Assembly: GCA_001801575.1 (NCBI GenBank)
Contig: MGYC01000008.1
Location: 46,828-110,827, forward strand
Source of the DNA: Gammaproteobacteria bacterium RIFCSPHIGHO2_12_FULL_41_20
GTDB taxonomy: Bacteria > Pseudomonadota > Gammaproteobacteria > DSM-16500
DNA length: 64,000 nt
Reading direction: 5' to 3'
Below the pieces are notes generated by a model. The model saw only the letters and a list, made by a program, of their open reading frames with translations, was not told the origin of the DNA and did not search any database. This document shows, in pieces, positions 18,529 through 27,043 of the stretch (positions are counted from its first letter, which is position 1; each line of letters starts with the position of its first letter). A program made the position numbers and the translations under genes.

Positions 18529-19425
18529 ATGAGAATTTTAATTTTAGGTGGCGATGGAATGCTCGGTCATCAGCTTTTTTTAAGCTTAAAAAAGCATCAT
18601 GATGTTCGTGTTACCTTACATCAAGATGCCGAATCTTATAAAAAATATAATCTGTTTTATCCATCCAATAGTTATTTTAATATTGATGTACGTGATGATA
18701 ATCATCTATTACCCATCTTTTCTGATTTTAAGCCTCAGGTGTTAGTTAACTCGGTAGGTTTAGTTAAGCAAAGAAGTTTAGCTACAGCAGCTATTCCCAA
18801 TATAGAAATTAACACGTTGTTACCGCATCGACTGGCGTTATTTTGTGAGCAGTTCAACGCAAGGTTTGTGCATATCAGTACGGATTGCGTGTTTTCCGGT
18901 CGAAGGGGGTATTATACAGAATCTGATCCTTCAGATGCGGAGGATCTTTATGGTAAGAGCAAATTTTTGGGTGAGGTTAATGCTCAGCATTGTATTACAC
19001 TACGTACTTCTTTTATTGGCTTAGAACTTTCTAGAAAGACAAGTTTGCTTGAATGGTTTCTGGCACAGAAAGGTGAGATTAAAGGATATCGACGAGCAAT
19101 TTATACGGGTGTGAGCACGTTAGAAATGAGTAATATTATTGAGGCTATATTATCTGAACACCCATATTTAACAGGCGTCTGGCATGTTGCGAGCAATTCA
19201 ATTAGTAAATATGATTTATTGATGCGATTGATGAAGCTATTGGGGCGTGATGATATTCATATTCATCCTGATGATGATTTTACATGTGATCGTAGTTTGG
19301 ATGGGCATGCTTTTTCTAAAGCAACAGGTTATCAAATTCCGGATTGGAACGATATGTTAGATCAAATTGCTTTCCAAATTAAACAGCGTAATAAGTCTCA
19401 ATTAAAGCATGTAGCTTTGGGATGA
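18529..19425 (+). CDS. RmlD-like sugar-nucleotide reductase (SDR)
   Basis: Rossmann motif GGDGMLGHQLF at the N-terminus. LVNSVGLVKQ and FVHISTDCVFSG (active-site Ser/Thr) follow, then LYGKSKFLGE (YxxxK). This is the dTDP-4-dehydrorhamnose reductase family in its polysaccharide-cluster form, as seen beside WbuB-like transferases. It could reduce the 4-keto product of a nearby dehydratase. The closely spaced GT4 gene upstream suggests they handle the same sugar. Confidence 0.78.
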   Translation: MRILILGGDGMLGHQLFLSLKKHHDVRVTLHQDAESYKKYNLFYPSNSYFNIDVRDDNHLLPIFSDFKPQVLVNSVGLVKQRSLATAAIPNIEINTLLPHRLALFCEQFNARFVHISTDCVFSGRRGYYTESDPSDAEDLYGKSKFLGEVNAQHCITLRTSFIGLELSRKTSLLEWFLAQKGEIKGYRRAIYTGVSTLEMSNIIEAILSEHPYLTGVWHVASNSISKYDLLMRLMKLLGRDDIHIHPDDDFTCDRSLDGHAFSKATGYQIPDWNDMLDQIAFQIKQRNKSQLKHVALG

Positions 19426-19633
19426 AAAGGTCTAGACAATGGGGTCACTTTACACCAACACAACCACCAGCTACGCTTCTTCTTCGATTCCTTTTTGTTG
19501 TTCAAATCTTTTTGCAAACAAAATTAGAATATGAGGTAATTAAGGTGTCTATTTAAGGGTTGTAAAATTACTCGCTTTGTATATTCTATTTCAGTTAATA
19601 TTAATAAATGTTAATTTTTTGGGTAATAAGGTA

Positions 19634-20071
19634 ATGGATACTGTTGATCCTAAGTATAAACAAGCCTTTATAAAGAAACAGGCTTGTTTTTCTCAGTTAA
19701 CTGATCAAGAAATCAGTGAGCTTGCTACTCTCTTTGTTGAAAAGAGTATTCAACCAGGTGAGACGATTGTAACCCAAGGTGATCTAGTAGATAGTGTTTT
19801 TTTGATTGTTGATGGAACAGCAGATGTAAGGTATGTAAGTATTAAAGATAATACTATTCATACTGAATCTGTTGCACAGTTAGGTCCAGAGCAAGCAATT
19901 GGGTTAAGTGAAACAGGTTTTTATTCTTTATCAGGGTTACGTACTGCTACTGTAGTTGCTTTAACAAAAATGATTTTATTGCGTCTTAGTGTTGCTGCTT
20001 TTCATGGCTTTGCTTTATCGCATTCACACGTTAATGCTGTAATGAGAAAATTTTCATCAAATATAACCTGA
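19634..20071 (+). CDS. Small cyclic-nucleotide-binding-domain protein
   Basis: A 145-residue protein made of a single cNMP-binding (CRP-N/cupin-like) domain: CFSQLTDQEISELATLF, IQPGETIVTQGD, VFLIVDGTADV. The phosphate-binding cassette is degenerate (QLGPEQAIGLSETGFYSL.SGLRTATVVAL, with no clear R-T/S pair). There is no DNA-binding helix-turn-helix, so it is not a complete CRP-type regulator. The ATG at 19634 is chosen because the longer frame from 19577 adds a non-conserved hydrophobic lead. It lies between the polysaccharide operon and an outer-membrane gene; its partner is unknown. Confidence 0.65.
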   Translation: MDTVDPKYKQAFIKKQACFSQLTDQEISELATLFVEKSIQPGETIVTQGDLVDSVFLIVDGTADVRYVSIKDNTIHTESVAQLGPEQAIGLSETGFYSLSGLRTATVVALTKMILLRLSVAAFHGFALSHSHVNAVMRKFSSNIT

Positions 20072-20423
20072 TTGCGCATGTTTAAATCCATTTTTATGTT
20101 TCTAATATTAATATGTAACTTTTGATTATGAACTAATCGATTATGAATTAATTTTGTTAATATTTTTTTTGAAAATCTTTTTTAGATAGGATATGATACA
20201 AACGATTCTTAGTATCTGATGCAATAGCGTGTTATTTGTTGTAAAACTTAAGAGCACGCAAGAGAGCCAGTTATTAGTATCTCTATGACTTATCCGGACA
20301 AGCAGATAAGGCAGGTTCATGAGGTGCTGAGGATGCTTGTACTACGTGTAATTAAGTAGTAGTTTTGTGTTTTATGTTAACAACGTTGTAACCATTAAAC
20401 ATAACGATTTAGGGAGTAACAGT
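20072..20423 (+). promoter_or_regulatory. Long 5' leader and sigma70 promoter of the beta-barrel gene
   Basis: No gene is seen in this 352-bp gap. A strong promoter is present: TTGAAA (20169-20174), 17 bp, TATGAT (20192-20197), predicting a transcript start near 20204 and a leader of about 220 nt. The leader can form a CTTATC/GATAAG hairpin (20289-20310) and a TACTAC/GTAGTA hairpin followed by a T-rich run near 20362. A clear AGGGAG ribosome-binding site lies 7 nt before the ATG at 20424. Confidence 0.6.
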
Positions 20424-21038
20424 ATGTTTAAGAAATTATTAATTGTAAGTACAGTTTTAACTGCTAGTTCGGGTATCGCATTTGCTGGTCATTCTTACAA
20501 AGGTGAGAAAGATTACAAAGGCGAAATGCCGGCATGTCCAACCTATGTTTTCCCTACAGGTCCTTATGTTGGATTGAGTGTAGGTTCTAGGCTTAACTAC
20601 GGTGGTAGCCCGACTGTGTTCGCAGGTATCGATGGTAATCTTTCCTTAGGATACAGTGCTATGGTAGCTCCAGCATTTTATCTTGCTGGTGAAATCTTTG
20701 GTATTGGTACCGCTAATGTGAAAGATCTCCAATATACTTTTGGTACCACAAACGTTGGTGCTAAATCCAATTGGGGCTATGGCGCTAGTATTATCCCAGG
20801 TTACATGATCACTGATTATGTATTAATGTATCTCCGTGCCGGGGCAACCAATACAAACTTCAACGATCAAAACGCGCATAAGACTGGCTGGCATGTGGGT
20901 TTGGGCGGTGAGACAGCATTAGCTCAAAACTGGGATGTTCGTGGCGAGTGGGTATACACTCAATACGGAAACGTTACTGGAATTGGCAATACGTCAGCTC
21001 AAGTAGCTAGTTTGGGTTTAGTATATAAGTTCCTTTAA
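20424..21038 (+). CDS. Outer-membrane beta-barrel protein (OmpA-N/OMP_b-brl type)
   Basis: The 204-residue precursor has a clear Sec signal peptide (MFKKLLIVSTVLTASSGIAFA) cleaved before GHSYKGE. The mature part begins with a short repeat (SYKGEKDYKGE) and then alternating amphipathic strands (YVGLSVGSRLNYGG, GNLSLGYSAMVAPAFYLAGEIFG, GWHVGLGGETALAQNWDVRGEWVYTQYG), ending in ASLGLVYKFL with a terminal aromatic/hydrophobic residue as in porin-like proteins. Small eight-strand barrels like this are abundant surface proteins in Legionella and Coxiella relatives. The start is set by the AGGGAG site. A strong promoter and long leader lie upstream. Confidence 0.82.
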   Translation: MFKKLLIVSTVLTASSGIAFAGHSYKGEKDYKGEMPACPTYVFPTGPYVGLSVGSRLNYGGSPTVFAGIDGNLSLGYSAMVAPAFYLAGEIFGIGTANVKDLQYTFGTTNVGAKSNWGYGASIIPGYMITDYVLMYLRAGATNTNFNDQNAHKTGWHVGLGGETALAQNWDVRGEWVYTQYGNVTGIGNTSAQVASLGLVYKFL

Positions 21039-21063
21039 TCGATATTAATCTATCTCGATCGAG

Positions 21064-21087
21064 TAGGAGGGGTTGCTCCTCCTCCTA
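21064..21087 (+). terminator. Hairpin between the barrel gene and lhgO
   Basis: TAGGAGG (21064-21070) pairs with CCTCCTA (21081-21087), with an alternative AGGAG/CTCCT pairing inside. It could terminate the upstream transcript, although no clean T-run follows. It could also hide an AGGAGG sequence ahead of the lhgO start. Confidence 0.4.
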
Positions 21088-21104
21088 TGTCGTTTAACCT
21101 TACA

Positions 21105-22313
21105 ATGAAAACTTGCGACTTTCTAATTATTGGCGGCGGAATCATTGGTATTAATGTAGCGCGCTATTTAAAACAAACCTTTCCTGATACGAAGATTGTT
21201 GTACTTGAAAAAGAAACTCATTGTGGTTGGCATGCCAGTGGTCGTAATAGTGGTGTATTACATGCGGGTTTTTATTACACTCCGGATAGCTTAAAGGCAA
21301 AGTTTACTCGTCTAGGTAACCAATTATTAACAGCTTACTGCGAAGAAAAAGACTTGCCTATTAATAAATGCGGTAAGTTAGTAGTGACTAAGGATGAAAC
21401 CGATTTCCCAGCCCTGGATGAATTATTAAAGCGTGGTCAGAATAATGGCGTGGTATTAAAGGAAGTCACGGAAGCAGAAGCGAAAAAAATCGAACCTCGT
21501 GTGAAAACGCATCAACGAGCGCTCTTTTCACCGACCACAGCCTCAGTTAATCCCAAGCAAGTAATGGAATCGATGCAGCAAGATGCCCAATATGAGGGGG
21601 TAGAGATTCACTGCGGCGTAAGTTACCGAAAAAGGAAGGCTAATAATATCATTTTAACTAATGCAGGATATTATCAAGCTGGATATGTAGTTAATGCCGC
21701 AGGCTTGTATGCAGATAAAATCGCTCACGATTTTCATTTTTCCCAACAGTATCGTATTTTGCCTTTTAAGGGTATTTATCTTTACTCAAATGAGCAGCCT
21801 TTTGCTATCAAAACACATATTTATCCTGTCCCTGATTTGAAAAATCCTTTTTTGGGGGTGCATTTTACTATTAGCGTAGATGGAAAAGTAAAAATTGGTC
21901 CTACTGCTATCCCGGCATTTTGGCGCGAACAATATGGATGGTTGGCTCGTGTTAAACTTGGTGAACTGATCGATATTGTTTCTCGACAATTACGTTTATT
22001 TGCTTTTTCTCAGTTTGACTTCAGGAAACTGGCTTTTGAGGAAATAAAAAAATATTCTAGATTTAATTTAGTAAAATTAGCTTCTCATTTAGCTACGCAG
22101 GTTAAAATAAAGAGTTTTACCCAGTTTGGACAGCCAGGAATACGCGCACAGCTTCTTAATATAAAAGAGCAAAAATTAGAAATGGATTTTGTTCTAGAAG
22201 GTGATTCGCAATCCATGCATATTCTCAATGCGGTCTCGCCAGGGTTTACTTCCTCATTGCCATTTTCGCGTTATGTTTGCGATAAGATAGCGAATTTAAT
22301 GAATTCGCGTTGA
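21105..22313 (+). CDS. lhgO: L-2-hydroxyglutarate oxidase/dehydrogenase
   Basis: FAD-dependent oxidoreductase of the DAO family that oxidises L-2-hydroxyglutarate to 2-oxoglutarate. It has the dinucleotide-binding motif FLIIGGGIIGINVARYL, then VVLEKE, the LhgO signature HASGRNSGVLHAGFYY, and near the middle GRVVNAAGLYADK-like VVNAAGLYADKIA. It ends with ILNAVSPGFTSSLPF. About 402 residues is the family length. The start at 21105 (MKTCDFLIIGGG) fits better than ATG 21087, which overlaps a hairpin. It is a single gene in a gap of the polysaccharide locus and has no obvious role there. Confidence 0.86.
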   Translation: MKTCDFLIIGGGIIGINVARYLKQTFPDTKIVVLEKETHCGWHASGRNSGVLHAGFYYTPDSLKAKFTRLGNQLLTAYCEEKDLPINKCGKLVVTKDETDFPALDELLKRGQNNGVVLKEVTEAEAKKIEPRVKTHQRALFSPTTASVNPKQVMESMQQDAQYEGVEIHCGVSYRKRKANNIILTNAGYYQAGYVVNAAGLYADKIAHDFHFSQQYRILPFKGIYLYSNEQPFAIKTHIYPVPDLKNPFLGVHFTISVDGKVKIGPTAIPAFWREQYGWLARVKLGELIDIVSRQLRLFAFSQFDFRKLAFEEIKKYSRFNLVKLASHLATQVKIKSFTQFGQPGIRAQLLNIKEQKLEMDFVLEGDSQSMHILNAVSPGFTSSLPFSRYVCDKIANLMNSR

Positions 22314-22508
22314 AGAAAAATCACAGATAAAATACGATCACTATCTTGTGAATAGCAACAGTATTCTAACACGATACGGTACCTTTTTTGTCTAAAGCAC
22401 TTCTCAGTTTATTTGTATGCAGCACTGAACATGCCTGCATTTGCAGTTTACAAGAATTGATGCACTATGCTCAGATCATATAGTAAGATTTAGAAAGGAG
22501 GTAGCAGA

Positions 22509-23483
22509 ATGCGCGTTCTCGTAACAGGAGCAACAGGATTTATTGGGCAATCTTTTATTCCATTTTTATTAAAAAAAGGAGTAACAGTTCGTGTTTTAGT
22601 AAGAGGTCTTAGACAGAATGGGTTTCCCTCGGAGGTAGAGCAGTATATAGGAGATTTAACGAATGCTGATAGCTTAAAGGGCGCCGCCGCGGATGTAGAT
22701 GTGCTATTTCATTTAGGTGGGCATGCGCATGCCTGGAAAGAAAAAGACGAGGAGGCAATAAATAAACACACAGCCGTTAATTTTATGGGTACCCAAAATA
22801 TATTAAATGAAGGTATTCGTGCTGGCATAAAAAAATTTATTTTTTTTAGTACAATAAAAGCGGTGGCTGATACAGAAAAGTGTATAGATGAAAAATGGGA
22901 TACTCAACCTAATACGCCCTATGGTAAAGCAAAAAGAGCAGCAGAAGAGTGGGTATTAAATAACTGTAATCAACATGCTGTGCATGCTTGTATATTAAGA
23001 TTGCCATTGATATATGGACCAGGCGTAAAGGGTAATCTTTATCAAATGTTACAATCTATTGATAAGGGTTATTTCCCTGCTATACCGTTTACCAAAAACC
23101 AACGTTCTTTGGTTGGTATCTATGATGTATGTGAGGCTGCATGGCTGGCTGCACAGTCAATACAGGCGAATGGGAAAGTATACTTTGTGACAGATAATCA
23201 ATCTTATTCGACACATGATATCTATTCCATCATGCGTCATGCTTTAGGTAAATCTCATCCGTGGTTTTATTTTCCATTTTGGTTATTTAAAATTTTGGCA
23301 TTAGTTGGTGATGCTGTAGGTTCTGCGTTGCGTAGACGTATACCTTTTGATTCACAGGCTTTTGATAAGTTATTTGGTACTGTATATTGTGATAGTTCTT
23401 GTATCCAAGAAGAATTGGGGTTTTGTCCGCAATATTCTTTACGAGAATTAATGCCGGAAATTGTGCGGGCTTATAGGGGATAA
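22509..23483 (+). CDS. NAD-dependent epimerase/reductase, WbpV-like
   Basis: Extended SDR of 324 residues with GATGFIGQSF at the N-terminus, VDVLFHLGGHAHAW, FFSTIKAVAD and PYGKAKRAAEE (YxxxK). RLPLIYGPGVKGNLYQML is typical of the WbpV/WbcJ subgroup that reduces the 4-keto intermediate of UDP-QuiNAc or FucNAc synthesis. A near-perfect AAGGAGGT lies 8 nt before the ATG. The WbpL-like gene follows after 43 bp, the same order as in Pseudomonas O-antigen loci, so this enzyme probably makes the substrate for that transferase. Confidence 0.8.
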   Translation: MRVLVTGATGFIGQSFIPFLLKKGVTVRVLVRGLRQNGFPSEVEQYIGDLTNADSLKGAAADVDVLFHLGGHAHAWKEKDEEAINKHTAVNFMGTQNILNEGIRAGIKKFIFFSTIKAVADTEKCIDEKWDTQPNTPYGKAKRAAEEWVLNNCNQHAVHACILRLPLIYGPGVKGNLYQMLQSIDKGYFPAIPFTKNQRSLVGIYDVCEAAWLAAQSIQANGKVYFVTDNQSYSTHDIYSIMRHALGKSHPWFYFPFWLFKILALVGDAVGSALRRRIPFDSQAFDKLFGTVYCDSSCIQEELGFCPQYSLRELMPEIVRAYRG

Positions 23484-23526
23484 TAGGACTTTAGTTTGCT
23501 GCAGCGACGATTCTTGAGAAGATAAT

Positions 23527-24525
23527 ATGTTGCGAATTACTTTTTTATTTATAGGGATTTTTTTGTTATCCGCATTAGCAACGGGCTTAATACGTTATTA
23601 TGCATTAACTAAAAATATTCTAGATGTACCTAATCAACGGAGTTCTCATCATATCCCCACGCCTCGTGGGGGTGGATTGGCCATTGTTTTGTCATTTACA
23701 ATAGGTTGCTTATGGCTTGTTTGGTTGCAGGAAATATCTTTTTCATTATTTGCAGCAATCAGTGGCGGTATATTGGTTGCCATTATCGGTTGGATAGATG
23801 ATCGGGGCTCTACTTCTCCACTCTATCGGGCAGGAGTGCATGGCATAGCTGCCTTGTGGGCAGTTTATTGGATTAATGGTTTATCTCCATTAAGTATAGG
23901 GTTTAATTTACTCGCATTCATTACGATTATTTGGGGTATAAATTTTTATAATTTTATGGATGGTATTGATGGATTAGCTGGTATGGAAGGAATTTTCGTC
24001 AGTATCAGTGCAGCTTTTATATTGGGGATAATGGGTGAGCTAGGTTTTAGCGTGCTATGTCTTTTATTAGGTGGAGTTATTGCTGGATTTTTAATGTGGA
24101 ATTGGCCTCCAGCTAAAATTTTTATGGGGGATGTTGGAAGCGGGTATTTGGGATATATATTTACAGTACTTGCTTTGGCTACAGCCAATTTAAAGATATT
24201 ACCTTTGTTATTTTGGATTATCCTCGCAGCAGTTTTTGTTTGTGACGCTACATTTACAGTATTATATCGTATTTTTCAGAATAAACGATGGTATGAGGCG
24301 CATTGTGAACATGCTTATCAGCGTTTAGTACAGTTAAGGCAGAGTCATAAGAGGATTGTTTTGGGCATATTACTGATGAATGTGATTGTCTTATTTCCTG
24401 TTGCTGTCATAGTGGTTTATTATCCTATACAAGGGGTATGGTTGTCGGCGGGCACGCTAACTAGTTTATTTGTATTTTGGTGCTTAATCATGAAACGATT
24501 TGCGTGTCATATCGAGTTAATTTGA
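23527..24525 (+). CDS. Undecaprenyl-phosphate sugar-1-phosphate transferase, WbpL/WecA-like
   Basis: A polytopic membrane enzyme (about ten transmembrane segments, 332 residues) of the MraY/WecA/WbpL family that starts O-unit synthesis on undecaprenyl phosphate. Signatures are VPNQRSSHHIPTPRGGGLAI at the N-terminus, GWIDDRG (first Asp pair), NFYNFMDGIDGLAG and IFMGDVGSGYLGY. The C-terminal HCEHAYQRLVQ is the HAHHxYQRL-like motif of WbpL. It is paired with the upstream WbpV-like gene and is the likely initiating transferase for the whole locus. Confidence 0.88.
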   Translation: MLRITFLFIGIFLLSALATGLIRYYALTKNILDVPNQRSSHHIPTPRGGGLAIVLSFTIGCLWLVWLQEISFSLFAAISGGILVAIIGWIDDRGSTSPLYRAGVHGIAALWAVYWINGLSPLSIGFNLLAFITIIWGINFYNFMDGIDGLAGMEGIFVSISAAFILGIMGELGFSVLCLLLGGVIAGFLMWNWPPAKIFMGDVGSGYLGYIFTVLALATANLKILPLLFWIILAAVFVCDATFTVLYRIFQNKRWYEAHCEHAYQRLVQLRQSHKRIVLGILLMNVIVLFPVAVIVVYYPIQGVWLSAGTLTSLFVFWCLIMKRFACHIELI

Positions 24526-24585
24526 TGATAATTCTGGATGTATAAAAACCAAAGCAAAAGTGAATTGTGTAGTACGTATGACATA

Positions 24586-26151
24586 TCAACCTCTATTTAA
24601 CGTTCCAAGCTTCAATGTTAATCCCACATTTACCACTGGTGTATTTAAATCATTATGCAGTGCCTTGAGTTGCCCAATACTTGCTTGTAATCCCCAAGCC
24701 GGCGTAAAGGCAAAGCGTACCCCAGCCAAGGGCTCGATAATCGCTCCTCCACCCAGTGCTAAAGAACCACCACCACCCGCACCAACAAGAAGTTCAGCAA
24801 AGGCTTGTAATCGCTTATTAAAAAATTCCGGTGTTTGAATGCCGGGGCCTATCATCCCTGATGCATACCCTCCTGAATGATCACCACTGTAGGCGCTGGC
24901 TGCTTGATAGCTAAAGAAAAATAAGGGTGTAATAAATTGATCAATTTGTAATGCCACTAAATTAATAGCAGAATCGTCGGTTGGGTAGGAACGTTGCGGA
25001 TGAATATAGGTTTGATTTAACAGCTGCACACGCCATCCTTGAATAGTGAAACGATCAGTCATGTTGGTAAGCTGTTTCGTTCCAGCGGTAGCAATATCTA
25101 AATGATAGATGATTGCACCTGTTGCGGTTACCGCTTTAAAATTCCCATCTGGTGCCCATAAATAGCCGCCACTGGCTCGCGCTGCAAAACTATGGGTGAG
25201 CGGTAATTCGAGACCTATTTGCGGTTGAATTAATATTCCACCTCCTGTATCAACATTACCACCGCCACCAGCGCCCGCACCTAATTGCGGCACCACAGCC
25301 ATCTCCAACGGGCCTGTTATCCAGTGATAACCCAAGCCTCCTAACACATCCATGTACCCATTCGGATTGCCACTAAAAGCACCGCTGGTTTTTATCCACC
25401 AAAACCATTTTTCTGTAAGATAATGATCTAATTCTGCACCTACTAATCCTATAGTTCCATCTTGTACTTCATTATTTACATTACGCGTGCCATTTGTCTG
25501 ATTGTAGGACTGTAAGATCAGTGAAAAGTCATTACGTTGGAAAGCTAGGTATCGGTCGGAAGGAAGGTGAATGTTACCAAATGCGAATAAAGAGTTATTA
25601 TATAAATTACTTGCAGGCACATAATAAAAATCACAAGGGATATCGAGATCCAAACCAATTTGTTGACTATGAATTTCACCACTAGGAAAATCCACATAAC
25701 TATAATGTATACCTAGCCTAGCCCAGCTCCATGAATAAGCTAACCCTAGATAGGGGCGTAACATTAATCCTCCACCTACCAAAGAAGATCGACCGCCGCC
25801 ACCACCAACATACAATCCTGCATCACCCCACCAATGCGGCCAAAACTCCTTATGCAGACCACCGCCAAACCCTAAAACAAATAAACCACCTTGTGTGCCA
25901 GTTATTGAACCATAACCACCAATGCCTGCATAAACGAGTGGGGTGACATCTGCATAATAAGTGATTCCTAGTAATCCCATATTTTGTATGTCTTGCGGCA
26001 TTTTAATATTATCAAAACTAAGCCGAAAAAAACCGGATTGTTTTTGTAATAATAAAGGTGCTGAGGTAGTAGAATTAAGAGAGACATCCGCTGCAAATAC
26101 AGAGGTGGTGAGAGTTGTAATAAGTACACTGAGCAATTTTTTATGTTTCAA
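24586..26151 (-). CDS. Large outer-membrane/exported protein with three-fold internal repeat
   Basis: A 521-residue protein with a Sec signal peptide cleaved near Ala20-Ala21. The mature part is rich in Gly and aromatic residues and looks like beta strands. A glycine block of the form GAGGGG...GGGxxxxPxxG appears three times (about residues 112-136, 291-313, 457-477). The surrounding 150-170 residues are also similar, e.g. LDHYLTEKWFWW versus IDQFITPLFFFS before each block. This points to three ancestral barrel-like units. I do not recognise a named family. It is convergent with wbpL, with 60 bp between stops. Confidence 0.6.
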   Translation of the reverse strand: MKHKKLLSVLITTLTTSVFAADVSLNSTTSAPLLLQKQSGFFRLSFDNIKMPQDIQNMGLLGITYYADVTPLVYAGIGGYGSITGTQGGLFVLGFGGGLHKEFWPHWWGDAGLYVGGGGGRSSLVGGGLMLRPYLGLAYSWSWARLGIHYSYVDFPSGEIHSQQIGLDLDIPCDFYYVPASNLYNNSLFAFGNIHLPSDRYLAFQRNDFSLILQSYNQTNGTRNVNNEVQDGTIGLVGAELDHYLTEKWFWWIKTSGAFSGNPNGYMDVLGGLGYHWITGPLEMAVVPQLGAGAGGGGNVDTGGGILIQPQIGLELPLTHSFAARASGGYLWAPDGNFKAVTATGAIIYHLDIATAGTKQLTNMTDRFTIQGWRVQLLNQTYIHPQRSYPTDDSAINLVALQIDQFITPLFFFSYQAASAYSGDHSGGYASGMIGPGIQTPEFFNKRLQAFAELLVGAGGGGSLALGGGAIIEPLAGVRFAFTPAWGLQASIGQLKALHNDLNTPVVNVGLTLKLGTLNRG

Positions 26152-26300
26152 GTGATGGATCCTTCCATTAATTATTTTATTGGGTATATTGTTTGAAATT
26201 GCTATAGTCTATAAGATTAGTGAAATTTCTTGAAATAGCCAAGAAGTTCTTCAAGAATGAAATATCAATTGACGATAGGCCCTAATAAACAGAGTGAACA

Positions 26301-26921
26301 ATGACAATTAAAAACATTATCCTTGACCTAGGTGGGGTGATTTTAAATATCGATTTTCAGCGCACTTACACAGCATTTCGTGATTTAGGTGCATGTAACT
26401 TAGAGAAATTATATTCTGCGAATTCTCAAGATAGTGTATTTGAAGATTTTGAATTAGGTAAAATTTCTGCGGATTTTTTTCGTGCAACAGTGAAAAACAA
26501 ATTAGCTATGGCAGCTACGGACAGCCAATTTGATCAAGCTTGGAATGCGATGATATTGGATCTTCCTGAGTCACGCTTGGATTTTATTCGCTTACTGAAG
26601 AAGAAGTATAAACTATTTCTTCTGAGCAATGCTAATCAGATTCATATTGATAAAGTTTTGCAGATATGCCAAGTAACCTACGGGTATAATCCATTTCAAA
26701 GTTATTTCGATAACTATTATTTCTCAAATATTATTGGTAAGCGTAAGCCAGATGCGAATGCATTCTTGCATGTGCTGGAAGAAAGTAAAATTCAGGCACA
26801 GGAGACATTATTTATTGATGATACTATGCAAAATATTCAAAGCGCACAAAATATGGGATTAAATGTAGCACATGTAGAAAGAAATAACCCTGCATGGAAA
26901 AGTATCCATTTATTATCCTAG
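26301..26921 (+). CDS. HAD-superfamily phosphatase, YihX-like
   Basis: HAD subfamily IA hydrolase of 206 residues. Motif I is ILDLGGVILNID; the first Asp is the nucleophile, and the second Asp of the usual DxD is replaced by Gly as in the YihX group. Motif II is LFLLSNAN, motif III includes GKRKPDANAF, and motif IV is TLFIDDTMQN. YihX relatives dephosphorylate glucose-1-phosphate or related small phosphates; the substrate here is unproven. It is a free-standing gene ahead of mutM. Confidence 0.78.
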   Translation: MTIKNIILDLGGVILNIDFQRTYTAFRDLGACNLEKLYSANSQDSVFEDFELGKISADFFRATVKNKLAMAATDSQFDQAWNAMILDLPESRLDFIRLLKKKYKLFLLSNANQIHIDKVLQICQVTYGYNPFQSYFDNYYFSNIIGKRKPDANAFLHVLEESKIQAQETLFIDDTMQNIQSAQNMGLNVAHVERNNPAWKSIHLLS

Positions 26922-27043
26922 AAATCGCGAATCAACAATAGGGCCTACGCATAAAAGTAGGATCTCCGCAGGGCGTGTTACTATGACATAAAATGAATAG
27001 CAAAGTGCGAAACTCCTGCTCTATTTTATGGGAATAAAAATAT

